Origin: Erpobdella octoculata
Lineage: Eukaryota > Annelida > Clitellata > Hirudinida > Erpobdellidae
Assembly: GCA_963978895.1 (NCBI GenBank)
Contig: OZ022242.1
Span: 11,436,441-11,500,440, forward strand
Direction of reading: 5' to 3'
DNA: 64,000 bases
The position numbers were made by a program, and so were the translations under genes. Below the pieces are notes generated by a model, which was given only the letters and a program-made list of their open reading frames with translations, was not told the origin of the DNA and did no database searches. This document shows, one piece after another, positions 37,952 through 51,624 of the stretch; within the stretch, counting starts at the first letter, position 1; every line of letters begins with the position of its first letter.

Positions 37952-39229
37952 GCAAGATTTAATATCGCTCATAAAGAGCAACACAAGCAATAAGAAAGTA
38001 AATCAGATGTTTCAATTGGCTGACAAGTCTTTTGACTTGTATTTTATTTATAAATAAAAAATGATAAACAAAACATTAGAATTGATAATATTAATCATTT
38101 TATTATTAGTTACAATTAATAACATTTATGATGATGATGGCTAATAAGCTTTGATGTGGTGGTTTTGAAACTGTGGGAACAAGCAGTGATTGGTGATAGA
38201 AGTTTCAACAATCCCGCACGATGGAAATGGGCTCATGAGAGAAATAGAAAGAAATTCATAAATACAGGGATTTAGAGATCGAGATGTTCAGAATATTAAA
38301 GGCGGTGGTGGTGGCTGGAGCATTGGTCGCTAAGAGTTTAAGAAAAACAAAAAGATTCTACCAAGATGACCAAATGCTGTTGAAGTGCAGAAGATTGTAA
38401 TATTCAAAGAAGCACACTTGTTGAAGATTGTTCTTAAATGACTTTCTTTGGGCTCTGGTGGGAAACATGGAGTCATCTGGACATGCAGGATTGGGCTAGG
38501 AAGAACGCGGATTATGACGATAATGACTATATTATTATTTTAACTATTGAAATTATAATGTTTTTTATATTATATTTCAAATGTTGTTGTTGGAAGTTAT
38601 CGAGAGATGTCGCTATGAGTTTGCTTGAAATTAAAGATGGAAGAATCGATTGTTTCCTTGAGTTGGATGAATTACCTTGCACGACGTTCGCATTATCCTA
38701 GCGATCGATGCCCCTGGTTGGCTGGTTGGAAAGATGATGAGGAAATGCAAGAAGGGAGGGGGGTGAGATGTGAAATTGGAAAAGAGATGGAAGTAGAACT
38801 ATGTGCCAAGAAGAAAATATAATACTAAAAAAGGTGAAAAATAAATTCTGGAAGAGAAAAACATGGGAAAGAAAAGAGAAATTTCAAATGAAACAAGAAA
38901 TTAAAAATAATTCATTTGAAAAATATTTTTGTGATTTTCATAATTAATAACGCAGGTTGGTGTCTCATGGAGTTTTCCCAACTCCTACTTCCCCTTTTTC
39001 TTACTTTCGTAGTCGTCGATGTAATAAGTTAGAGGAAAGAAAATGAGCATGACCTTTATGACCTTGTGTGACCCGCAGAGGTTAGAAATGAGAGGAAGAA
39101 CCCTGATGAGTCGATCGATAGATTGGAAGATGAAAAATTCATGAATCTGCAATTTCAATGTTAGTGTCTATGTTTGCGTGTCTGTGTCTAAATATTATTA
39201 TTGTTGTTGTTGTTCTTGTTATTGTCTAT
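37952..39229. other. Intergenic, no gene recognised
   Basis: AT-rich with small GAT clusters; short open frames at 38438-38822 lack splice signals or recognisable motifs. Confidence 0.5.
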
Positions 39230-39465
39230 CGTCGGTGGTGGTGGTGGTGGTGGTGGTGGGGTTTATTTTGTTGGGGTTGGTTGTGGTGGTGGGGTTGTGG
39301 TGTTGGTGATTGTGATTGTGGTGGTGGTGGTGGTGGGGAGGTTGGTAGTGGTGGTGGTGGTGGTGGTGGTGGTGGTGGTGGTGGTGGTGGTTGTGGTGGT
39401 AGTGGTGGTGGTGGTGGTGGTGGTAGTGGTGGTGGTAGTGGTGGTGGTAGTGGTGGTGGTGTATC
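39230..39465. repeat. (GGT)n-rich trinucleotide array
   Basis: A GGT/TGG array with AGT and TGT interruptions covers about 235 bp. The Gly-, Val- or His-rich frames come from it. Confidence 0.95.
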
Positions 39466-39752
39466 AAATATTTAGGAATAACATCAACAAGTGAAAATCG
39501 ATCTATTCTCTCTCTCTTTTTTTCTCGTTCTTTTTCCCTCTTTCTTTTTTTCTATCTCTCTTTCTCTATCATTTTTTTTTCTTTCTTTCTGAAACATATA
39601 CATTCTATTAATTTTTATTCTTTTGTTGGTCACTCTCCAAATTTAGCTCAAAATTAAGAACAAGAACTAGCAAAAGAAGAAGAAGAAGAAGCCATCACTA
39701 GCTTTGTGCTTCATTCTGTTTACATTCGCAATAAAAACATTAAAAACAACAA

Positions 39753-40335
39753 ATGTTTATTCACATATTCATTCACATATTTATTCACATATTTATTCAC
39801 ATATTCATTCACATATCTATTCACATGTTTATTCACATATTTATTCACATATTTATTCACATATTCATTCACATATCTATTCACATGTTTATTCACATAT
39901 TTATTCACATATTTATTCACATATTTATTCACATATTCATTCACATATTTATTCACATATTTATTCACATATTTATTCACATATTTATTCACATATTTAT
40001 TCACATATTTATTCACATATTCATTCACATATCTATTCACATGTTTATTTACATATTTATTCACATATTTATTCACATATTCATTCACATATCTATTCAC
40101 ATGTTTATTCACATATTTATTCACATATTTATTCACATATTTATTCACATGTTTATTCACATATTTATTCACATATTCATTCACATATTCATTCACATAT
40201 TTATTCACATATTTATTCACATATTTATTCACATATTTATTCACATATTTATTCACATATTTATTCACATATTTATTCACATATTTATTCACATATTTAT
40301 TCACATATTTATTCACATGTTTATTCATATGTTTT
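39753..40335. repeat. 12-bp satellite (TATTCACATATT)n with a 60-bp higher-order unit
   Basis: About 48 copies of a 12-mer with variants TTATTC, TCATTC, CTATTC and CACATG. The variants are not random: the five-unit string TTA-TTA-TCA-CTA-(CACATG)TTA repeats as an exact 60-bp block at 39781-39840 and 39841-39900, and nearly again at 40021-40080 and 40081-40140. Elsewhere the units are homogeneous. The long open frames in several registers are consequences of the 12-bp (multiple of 3) period. Confidence 0.95.
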
Positions 40336-42324
<1,989 letters not shown>

Positions 42325-42411
42325 TTCTCTTATCGCGACTGAATCCTGCATCAACTTTTCCATATTTGTGGGATTGTAGCACTGTTGCTTGTCCTTAGCG
42401 CAGCTGATCAA
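42325..42411 (-). CDS. Weak candidate exon, unknown product
   Basis: An acceptor with a fair pyrimidine tract ('atctatctcccgctgaacag') precedes 29 codons containing 'SCAKDKQQCYNPTNMEKLM', open only in phase 0. The first half has G/C-rich third positions. Possible donors are GAA|GTTAAT at 42325 or an earlier AA|GTTGAT; both are weak. It could be an exon of the same minus-strand gene as 45387-45329 and 32709-32634, but phases do not force that join. Confidence 0.2.
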
Positions 42412-42804
42412 CTGTTCAGCGGGAGATAGATCTTATGTCTTCACGTCCATTCTGGTTTTGTCTCAATTCAAATATACAATCAAAGTTCAGTTGGCATCTT
42501 TGTCTCAAAATCGTTTCAGGACATTGGAACCAACCCTTATCTTCTCTAAAGTATTTATTAAATTTCCGAAAAAATTTAATTAAGCCACATTATTAGCTGC
42601 TACTCTTACCACATTACCAACTGAAAAAGTGTTACGATCTTCTGCTTTAGCATGAAGCAGGCATGTACTATTAAAAAGCAATTTTGTCGCATTAATCAGT
42701 AATCAAAGACTCATAGGGCTGACAGAAATGTGTTGTCTGCTCACAAATTACTCTAAACTGCAAAAAAAACATAACTACGCATCGCTATGCAATCGCTATC
42801 TAAT

Positions 42805-43145
42805 ACAAAGTACATTACAAGGCAATACAAAGTACATCACAAGGCAATACAAAGTACATCACAAGGCAATACAAAGTACATCACAAGGCAATACAAAGTA
42901 CATCACAAGGCAATACAAAGTACATCACAAGGCAATACAAAGTACATCACAAGGCAATACAAAGTACATCACAAGGCAATACAAAGTACATCACAAGGCA
43001 ATACAAAGTACATCACAAGGCAATACAAAGTACATCACAAGGCAATACAAAGTACATGACAAGGCAATACAAAGTACATGACAAGGCAATACAAAGTACA
43101 TTACAAGGCAATACAAAGTACATCACAAGGCAATACAAAGAACAT
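42805..43145. repeat. 22-bp minisatellite, about 15 copies
   Basis: Unit AATACAAAGTACATCACAAGGC, 22 bp, nearly identical copies with only T/G swaps at one position near both ends ('acattac', 'acatgac'). Because 22 is not a multiple of 3, each unit shifts frame, and the 22-residue periodic open frame is a by-product. Confidence 0.95.
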
Positions 43146-44320
43146 CAAGCATAGTGTGAAAAAATTGACGGTCACACATCTCAAACATCTCAAACTGTCA
43201 ACTCTCATATTCATCGTGCTGCTGAGCGCGCCTTTTTAATTTCACATAAAAAGTTACTGCATCTAGCAAGACATCCAAAGTAGTACTCTCACCTGTCTCA
43301 CCTGTAAGATTACCTGTTGAAATCGGAGAAATCATTTAAGAACTTGAATTCTTCATCCCCTTCCTTCACAGCGTGTGCAGGAACAATTAATTTTTCTAAT
43401 GTCACTTTTGTACTTATGATAATGTTTTAGTTGTTATTATTACTAGTAGTAGTATCAGTTTCAAGCTAAAACAATAACTCAACACAAACAACATTTAGTT
43501 TTATAACATAGCATCGACAAACATGTTTTATCAGGTAATACCCGTGAAAAATGTACAGACAGTCTCGTACTGATGACTAACTTCAACCGGTATGTTCTTA
43601 TACTAACCGTTATATAGATTCAAAAAAGTCTACGCGATAACTAGTAAAAGCGAAAGACATTGAATGACCTTCATTCAATGTCTTTCACTGTCATCTCCTT
43701 TCGAATTTAGTTGTAAGCAAACACGGACGAATAACCCAAAGTTATTTATTTATCGAAAATAACTACAAAATAAATGGTTTAATCAATGTATTTATTAAAG
43801 TGAATCAAAAAAGTGTTTTCTCAAATCAAACTTTTGTTAAAAAGTTTTATTTGTCCGAACTTAAAACATTGACGGACAGTCCTGCTATAATCTCTTCTTT
43901 TTTTTGTCATTCTTTGGTAATTTAAGTTTTTTTCCTCTCTCTTATCTAAGATAAGGTTTTATTTTATATTTTATCTCTACATCTACTCCTGTCTCGTTAT
44001 TTCTATTTAGTTATATATCTTGTTGTATTTATCTCAGTTTATATCACAATTTCTATCTCTTCTTCTTATTTTTTTTATAATCATCTCGGCTCATTTCTGC
44101 ACTCCAAAGCAAGGTTTCTTTAAGACGTAGTGGTAGATGACTGGCTCATGTGGTTTGAACGAGGAGGTGTGGATTATTTCCACGTAATTATCTTCTTTAA
44201 AATATGTCGTCGATGGAAAAATTAATGAGATAAAGTCGCATGGAAACGAAAAGCGAAATAATAGAGAGATGGAATGAAAAAGACAAAAAGTACTAGTGGG
44301 AATGAAAATGCCCAGCTAAT
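43146..44320. other. Intergenic with a short perfect hairpin at 43652-43686
   Basis: No gene is recognised. At 43652-43686 GAAAGACATTGAATGA is followed by a 3-nt loop and its exact reverse complement (16-bp stem). Confidence 0.6.
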
Positions 44321-44464
<144 letters not shown>

Positions 44465-44537
44465 TCATAGTTTTAGTAACTCTTGTTTTTAACGGTGTAT
44501 ATTTACGAGAAGGGATTTTGCCACACTATATTACTCG

Positions 44538-44570
<33 letters not shown>

Positions 44571-44616
44571 ATGATAAAAAAATTGTATTTAATAACTACT
44601 AATAGAAATATATTCG

Positions 44617-45157
44617 ATAATATAGTAGCCCTCGTTTACTAATAGCTATACGACTAATTACGTAAGCGTGACAGAATCAGTGAGTGAGTGAGTGAGTGAG
44701 TGAGTGAGTGAGTGAGTGAGTGAGTGAGTGAGTGAGTGAGTGAGTGAGTGAGTGAGTGAGTGAGTGAGTGAGTGAGTGAGTGAGTGAGTGAGTGAGTGAG
44801 TGAGTGAGTGAGTGAGTGAGTGAGTGAGTGAGTGAGTGAGTGAGTGAGTGAGTGAGTGAGTGAGTGAGTGAGTGAGTGAGTGAGTGAGTGAGTGAGTGAG
44901 TGAGTGAGTGAGTGAGTGAGTGAGTGAGTGAGTGAGTGAGTGAGTGAGTGAGTGAGTGAGTGAGTGAGTGAGTGAGTGAGTGAGTGAGTGAGTGAGTGAG
45001 TGAGTGAGTGAGTGAGTGAGTGAGTGAGTGAGTGAGTGAGTGAGTGAGTGAGTGAGTGAGTGAGTGAGTGAGTGAGTGAGTGAGTGAGTGAGTGAGTGAG
45101 TGAGTGAGTGAGTGAGTGAGTGAGTGAGTGAGTGAGTGACGGGGGCTACTATATTAT
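44617..45157. mobile_element. Inverted-repeat element filled by (GTGA)n
   Basis: The left end reads ATAATATAGTAGCCCTCG (44617-44634) and the right end, reverse-complemented, ATAATATAGTAGCCCCCG (about 45140-45157): 17 of 18 bases match. Between them lie about 40 bp of unique sequence ('actaatagctatacgactaa') and about 460 bp of nearly pure GTGA, roughly 115 copies. Bounded, symmetrical ends show that the microsatellite is internal to a mobile element. GTGA equals ACTC on the other strand; its outer end runs into TATTATAGATA, like the termini of the 157-bp-core family. Confidence 0.75.
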
Positions 45158-45328
45158 AGATAATTGTTTATATTTGTGCATATTTAAAACAAGAAGAGCA
45201 TCAAAGAGATTTAAATAGATTTGATTAGCAAAAATAATAATTAATATAACAAATTAAAGATTTCTTTGCGAAATAAAAAAATATTTTTTCTAATTAATAC
45301 TTTAAATAACTCGAAAATGAAAACCCAC

Positions 45329-45387
45329 TTGCAGTACATCAAGAATTCAAATCCGGTTCTCCCGTACTTCCAGCTGGTGCACATGCA
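45329..45387 (-). CDS. Candidate 59-bp exon, cysteine-rich, unknown product
   Basis: A strong pyrimidine-rich acceptor ('ccttctttctcgtcttcaac' then AAG, AG at 45389-45388) leads to 19 codons reading 'CMCTSWKYGRTGFEFLMYC' plus AA, then a donor GTGGGT. It is phase 0 in and phase 2 out. Third positions are mostly G/C against AT-rich flanks. AA + T from 32709 would encode Asn and continue into 'RCAHDCNEEYYP'. Against this, the opposite strand is also open and GC-balanced here (a frame starting 'MKTHLQYIKNSNP'), so strand and frame are not settled. Confidence 0.3.
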
Positions 45388-46389
45388 CTTGTTGAAGACG
45401 AGAAAGAAGGTGTTGTCTCTCAATATATATATATATCCGTGTGTGTGTGCGCGTCCACTTTCTTGTTCTCCTCTCTTTATCTCTCTTCCTCTCATGCTTG
45501 GATTGATCCATGTGCATGTACTCCCTATCCACATGAATCAACCGATGACCTTTGCCATGACCCCAGAAGACCTCGATAACTAATTGGTGGATTAAAAACT
45601 ACGCCTTGTTAATGCACTGGTCTTTTTATTCATTTCCCTTTTTCTCTCTCTCTATCATTCTCTCTCTTCTCCATTTTTTTCCTTATACGAATTGATGCAT
45701 TGTCTCTTCATTGAAAGTCGAGAGGAGTCGAAATGAGCGATAGTTCAGTTGTTGCTCTTTGATAGCTGTGAAGTTGTCAGTAATAAAGGATGCTTATAAA
45801 AGCGCGACTGGTGAAAATGATGACGATGGCCGTGAAAAGAAACGTGAGGGTAGTGAACAAATAGTGATGATAATGATTATACTACCCAAAAATCTTACTG
45901 GATTCAAAAATTTGAACGAGGACCATCCACAAAGCAAACGCACCACTCACGGCTCTGGTATTTTTAGTTTGTGCTATGTTAGGTTAATGGGTCGGCCAAA
46001 GGAAATAGCTGAACATGGCTATCCCCCTTACCCATATAAGACAAAACAGTATTTCAGTTTATAGTTGTAAGATTGACATGGATTTGTCGATTTTCTTGTT
46101 TACCACGTGAGTCACTTTAGAGAATAGTTAATTCCTTGGTGGTCGTTTGATAGAGTGTCGATTTTATAACAAATGTAAAACTGAGCAGGACTTTCAGCTA
46201 AGACTTGTGAGTAAAAAAAGAGTGAAAGAGTATTATTGATGACAATGGTTCTGTTTGTTTCAATGGACTTCTTTTATCATAGCTTGTGATTTATACATAT
46301 CTTGGCTCGTGTCACTGTTTCTCCATGTCTTTCATAGATGGAATTAATTAGTCTTACTTGGGACGGATAATAGCGATGATAATAGTTGT
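45388..46389. other. Intergenic, no gene recognised
   Basis: Short AT and GT tracts at 45423-45450, pyrimidine-rich sequence near 45640-45690, and a plus-strand frame at 45759-46064 with no recognisable motif. Confidence 0.5.
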
Positions 46390-46426
46390 TGTTATAGCGA
46401 TGGTAGTAGTAGCAGTAGTGGTGGTG

Positions 46427-46457
<31 letters not shown>

Positions 46458-46482
46458 CAGTAGTAGTAGTAGTAGGAGTAGT
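46390..46482. repeat. (GTA)n / (GTG)n trinucleotide tract
   Basis: GTA and GTG triplets over about 90 bp. Confidence 0.9.
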
Positions 46483-46623
46483 AATGGTTATAGTGGTTTA
46501 CGTAACAGTTTTTCAGGTACTGTACACGTTTTTGTTACTTTCACCTAGTCCTATTGCATATTTTTATAGATAGCGTTATATATAAATACGTCCAAAGATT
46601 GCTCTAGTCTAGTAAGAAGTGTA

Positions 46624-46996
<373 letters not shown>

Positions 46997-47012
46997 ATAT
47001 AATACATTGCAA

Positions 47013-47887
47013 TAAACAACTGCGTAAAGTTATATTATAAAAGGTTTTTCACAAATTCCTTATATTTCTAGATTTCCCGGCTTTTCATTTATTACAAAAC
47101 ATTTTCTTTTTAAATGACATTTTTTGATGGTATATAGTAAACATTTATTTAATTGTATTTTATTTGTTTTTGTTTTAAAGCACAGTAATTATTATTTTTA
47201 ATTAAAAAAAATATTTCCAAAAGATTTTTATACTTTAATAGAATGCATTGTCATGAGAAGAAGTAACCTATAATTTAAATTTCAGATCAATTGGATAACG
47301 AGAAGTTAGTTAGTTAGGTTTGCCATCATTCAAGCAAGCAGACAATCAACCAAGCAAGACCGGCAATGAAGTTAATGTAAGGGATTTTTAAAAAATAATT
47401 CATGACTATTATTGGAACACTACTGTGATCTCGTTATGTCAAAAAGTGTAAATTGTTTTAAAAAGTAAAAAAATAGCCTGCAGTTTCCACATGAATTATT
47501 AAGTAGAATTTTAGCTATTAAGCTGTGGACATATCCAAAAGAATGGTTTTGAAGGTTCAAACCCTCTGCGAAACAAAAATTTTACTTAATGTAATTTTTT
47601 TTATATTAATTTTGTAAGAAAATTTCATTATCTTTTAGACAAAATATGAATCTTTTCATTGCCCAAACCTCGGTCTCTAAGTTTTTCTTGGCTTTACCCC
47701 TCCCCTCTTGGGAAAATATCAAGTCTATGTCTATAAATGCAAACAATCAAAGTAAATATTGAATGTTTTTAGTGCAAATTTTGTTGTCTTTTAGCCCTCC
47801 CGAAACTAAAACCTGACAATGGCCACGATAATAATAGTTCAAATTGCTGACTGACTGATGCCACAACATTTGTTCATATTCACCTAC
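47013..47887. other. Intergenic with one dispersed-repeat copy (minus) at 47265-47365
   Basis: The reverse complement of 47265-47365 reads 'cttgcttggttgattg..gcttgaat' ... 'gttatccaattgatctgaaa', matching the family at 29855 and 60075. No gene otherwise. Confidence 0.6.
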
Positions 47888-48037
47888 TTTTACATAAATT
47901 GCGCGGGCGCGGATCAGCGTTCTTGTTTGCGTAAAACTGTGAATATTGTCCTTCATAACTTTCTTCAGTCAGCTCTCTTGAAGATGACAAGCCACGGAAG
48001 AAACTGCTTTCTGTAACTCTTTTTGTGCGTGATGATG
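47888..48037 (-). CDS. Candidate 150-bp symmetrical exon, hydrophilic peptide with dibasic site
   Basis: The first AG (48039-48038) after a pyrimidine tract with TTTTTTT and CTGTCTATTCGCC starts an exon that is phase 1 on both sides and ends AAAA|GTAGGT (GT at 47887-47886). It encodes 49 complete codons with 'RTKR' (a furin-type site), then 'VTESSFFRGLSSSREL', 'YEGQYSQFYANKNADPRPRN' and a final Cys. The composition suits a secreted precursor, but third positions are not G/C-rich, and an open run of this size can occur by chance in this much DNA. Family not recognised. Confidence 0.25.
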
Positions 48038-50126
48038 CTATTTTGTCGAGAACCAATTTGTCGAGTTGGCGAATAGACAGAAAAAAACAAATGTGAGGTT
48101 TATGACGAAAAAATGCTTATAAATTGTGAGTGTTGATGTTGATGTTTGGCTTGATATGAGAGAGTCTAGAGTTATTACAGTATAGTTTTTCTTGCTTTTA
48201 AAAAATTGGAAAACTCTTGGATAACAATGACTAAAAGAACAAACAAATTTTAACAAATAAAGCTTTTTTGACAGATGAAGCAGACAAAATCCCAAATCTC
48301 AAAGATCAAGTAGAAACTAGTTTATTAAGAAAGAACAGAAAAATGCCAAACTTTCTTAATTTATGGAAAAGGCGTGTTGTTTTTTATGTTTTATTTTATA
48401 TAACAAATACGTAATGATCATTCTCAATCAGATTACATTTCTACAAGTTAAGGAAGATCTGTTCTAATACTTTATTAATTTTTCTCAAATTGCACCTGAA
48501 CATCAACATATAAATATAATAAGTATTGAAAAATAAGTATATAAATATTAAAAAAAATACAGAATAATATAAAAACAAATTTTTAAATGAAATATGATTT
48601 TAAAAATAAATAAATTAAATATAAATTTATTTTTCAGATACCTGCTTGTGCTTAGAATTGGAATATTTACACTTCTGTTAAAGTTAATTTCTTCAACTGA
48701 ATTCTGAATGTCTTTTTTGGCTTCAAACATTTCCTACTGAAGCCAACAAATAAAATTTGTTTCTAAAAATAATCAATTTGATTAAAAAACAGTTTGAAAC
48801 TTAATTAATTGAGAAGCAGTTTAATGTTTCTTAAAATTCAAATGTTACATTTCACTAACAAAGAATAAATTAAAACCCTGATTGAAAATTCAACTAGTCT
48901 ACAAAGGGAAAAAAGAAGAGATTTGAAAAACAAGAATAACATACAAAGAAATATATAAAAAAATAGCAAAGAAAAAAGAAAAAGACAGAGATGGAAGGAG
49001 AGAGAGAAAGAGAAAATGTGTGAGAAAAAAAGAGAAAGAGAAAAAAATTACTTCACGCGTTAATGTAATCATCAAGGGAACCGGATGAGTTCCCACCATG
49101 GATTCTCCGGCTTCTCCTGCTATTCATCGCTGATCACATGACCACGGTCACACCCAGGTACAGATGTTGATTGTAAATTCCTGAGTGATGCTTTAGCACT
49201 AGAATGCCTCTGTTGCCATGGAAGCTAGAAAAACACCAACTTCAGCAGATCCTTCCTTGGAGGACCAGCAACATTTAGATTGCCATAATGGACATTATGG
49301 TGGAGCTATTGGAGAAAAGCTGTTTTGATCGTAACTAGTTGGTTAGCATTCGACATGAAAACAAATTTAAGAACTTCAGCAAAATTAAAAATTAAATGTT
49401 ATAATTTCGTTTGAAATAGTTACAGTTTTATTTTAAATGTAAGCAAGTGAACCGTGATTATAAGTCTACTAGAAATAACCCGTCAAAAATGACGGATTTT
49501 TTAAAATTTCATTATTTATTATAATATTTTTAAATTGCAGCGCCACCTTTTTTATTTTTAGGACTGACAGTGTACAATTGCCAAATAACTTTTAATAGTT
49601 AGGTAAATTAAAAAATGTTTACCTTACTTAAATTATATAAAAAATTTTTTACAATTATTTATTATTATTATATATAAATTAACTTGTCATAGATGGCAAA
49701 TCGTCAGGCAAAAACGTCTTACACAGACGTGGGGTATTATATTATATATGTAACATAGAAATAAAGTATGACCACAGCTGTCTAAATACAAATACTTGAT
49801 ATGTATGGAAGAACAAAAAATATAAGAAACTTTCGAATCACCATGAAAAAATAAAAGTTTTATTATAAATCCTTGATTTGAAAAAATAATTTTTGTTTCC
49901 TTTGAATGAAATTCAAATTAATGATTTTATTTTTCTGAAAAAACTTAATTTTTTTTAATTTAATTAATTGTATTTATGTTTTAATTAAAAATCTGAAAAT
50001 TTAATAAATCCATTGTCATGAAGTTGCAGTGTCGTACCTAATCTTCATTTTTTTCTTGAGTACAGCAATATTTTCACTTACAAAAGTTTTATCTTATTCC
50101 ACAGTCGTTTTTAAATGCTGAAAAGA
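48038..50126. other. AT-rich intergenic sequence
   Basis: No gene is recognised. 48900-49050 is GA-rich. A GC-richer patch at 49080-49270 has an ATG in good context (ccaccATGG at 49096-49104), but its frame closes after 11 codons. Confidence 0.5.
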
Positions 50127-50134
50127 CTATTTTA

Positions 50135-51616
50135 TAAGCTTCTGCGTCCCGTTATTTTTTTGGAACGATACGATCCGATACGATTTCTGAAATTTGCCCC
50201 GAATTAAACGATACGATACGAGACGCTTCGAACAATAACGATACGATATCGATACGATACGATACGATTTCGGGATCTCGACTGAAGCGGAAATTTTGCC
50301 TAGAGATAACATAGAATGATGAACTATACGCGACAGACAATATTAATAACTACATTAAAGAAATTCATTGAAAAAAAATATATAAATATTAAAAAATTTC
50401 AAAATTTATAAAAATTTACCAAATTTAATTTTTTTTTACAACTTGAAATAAGTTTCATTTGTTTAGTTTCGGTACATCTATTTGTCTAAATTTAGACTCT
50501 AAATAAAACGCTACCGCCGATAGAAAGTATTTATTTACTTTATTTAGTGACGCGGCATGATAATGATGACAAACACGAGAAAGTGCCTCTATGCAAGAAT
50601 TAAAAAAGTGAAAAACCCCAGCGTGTTTATTTATAGGCGATGGCGAATGCGGTTAGCAATAGCAAGAAAGAAGCTGAGAAAGTTTCGAATTCCAGCTGCA
50701 GACGATACGGGCTACGGCACTGTCGTGCACACTACAGGTGGCACACACATACTCACACACAACCAAGAATATCATCGAGATTATAAAGATATATCTTAGA
50801 TGAGCTACTATTACGAGTATTACGGTCAATTGCTAAACGCTCTTTCTCCTACTCTGGTCCCTATCTCTGGAACTCTCTTCCTTCTTCTCTTACTAACTCT
50901 ACTTCTCTCACAGTTTTCCGTCGTGGACTTAAAACATATCTGTTTACTAAGTTCACGACCGAGCGCTATTGAACACTGCGAAATAGCGCTATATAAATAA
51001 ATGATTGATTGATTGATTGATTGATTGAATTACGGATATCGAAACACTAAAATAATCATTCCAATTCTATGTAAAAAATTTGAAAAAATAAGTTTATGAA
51101 ACAGACTAAACCAAAACATAAACATAGAATGATCATTACTATTACATTACTCATTATTCTCATTAATAATAATAGTCATCGATGTCAGCGAGTACGATTG
51201 CCTTGTAGGGCTTGTAGTATCAGTAGTATGCGCAGAGCTCGACTAGCAGCCTAAGAGGAGCGTGGCTTTTTTGCTGCCGGTTCCCAGACTAAAAATAGTA
51301 AATAATGGGGCTACAGGCTGTCTGGAAAACCGAATTTAAAGTGGGGATGATAATAGTTGTTGAATCAATTGCAAATATTCACAGTTGTGACAATCGTTAA
51401 TTAAATATGTATGACTTTATTTATTGGAAAATATTTTAAAAAAATCCCGATATTTTTCGAGATTTTAATCGAGAATGAAATTTTAAGTATCGCCAATTAA
51501 TATCGATACGAGATTTCTTCCGCAGGCTGTATCGTTTCAATAGTGATACGGGAATCCCGTATCGTTTTGAAATCTCGATTGAATTCGAGATAACGATATC
51601 GGGACGCAGATGCTTA
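50135..51616. mobile_element. 8-bp-TSD DNA transposon (hAT-like) with GATACG subterminal repeats
   Basis: The left terminus TAAGCTTCTGCGTCCCG and the right terminus, reverse-complemented TAAGCATCTGCGTCCCG, match at 16 of 17 bases. CTATTTTA is directly duplicated outside (50127-50134 and 51617-51624). Both subterminal regions carry many ATACGAT/ATCGTAT repeats, as transposase-binding arrays often look. An 8-bp TSD suggests hAT (P and Merlin groups are alternatives). The interior has no intact transposase and was later hit by a LINE insertion (50780-51026). ORF pieces at 50557-50799 are unassigned. Confidence 0.85.
50780..51026 (+). mobile_element. LINE 3' end (ORF2 C-terminus, 3' UTR, (ATTG)n tail) nested in the DNA transposon
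   Basis: One frame reads 'RSFSYSGPYLWNSLPSSL' then 'TVFRRGLKTYLF' and a stop; this is the classic C-terminal signature of CR1/L2/Jockey-type ORF2 proteins. A short 3' UTR with 'gcgctatataaataaa' follows, then (GATT)n, a microsatellite tail typical of these LINEs. It is severely 5'-truncated; the left boundary is approximate. It differs from the LINE at 5152-7136. Confidence 0.85.
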
Positions 51617-51624
51617 CTATTTTA

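Noticed and set aside
42728..43081. 22-bp repeat mistaken for a CRISPR-like array or repetitive protein
   Set aside because: Units are contiguous with no unique spacers, and this is animal DNA; the open frame is periodic because three units make 66 bp.
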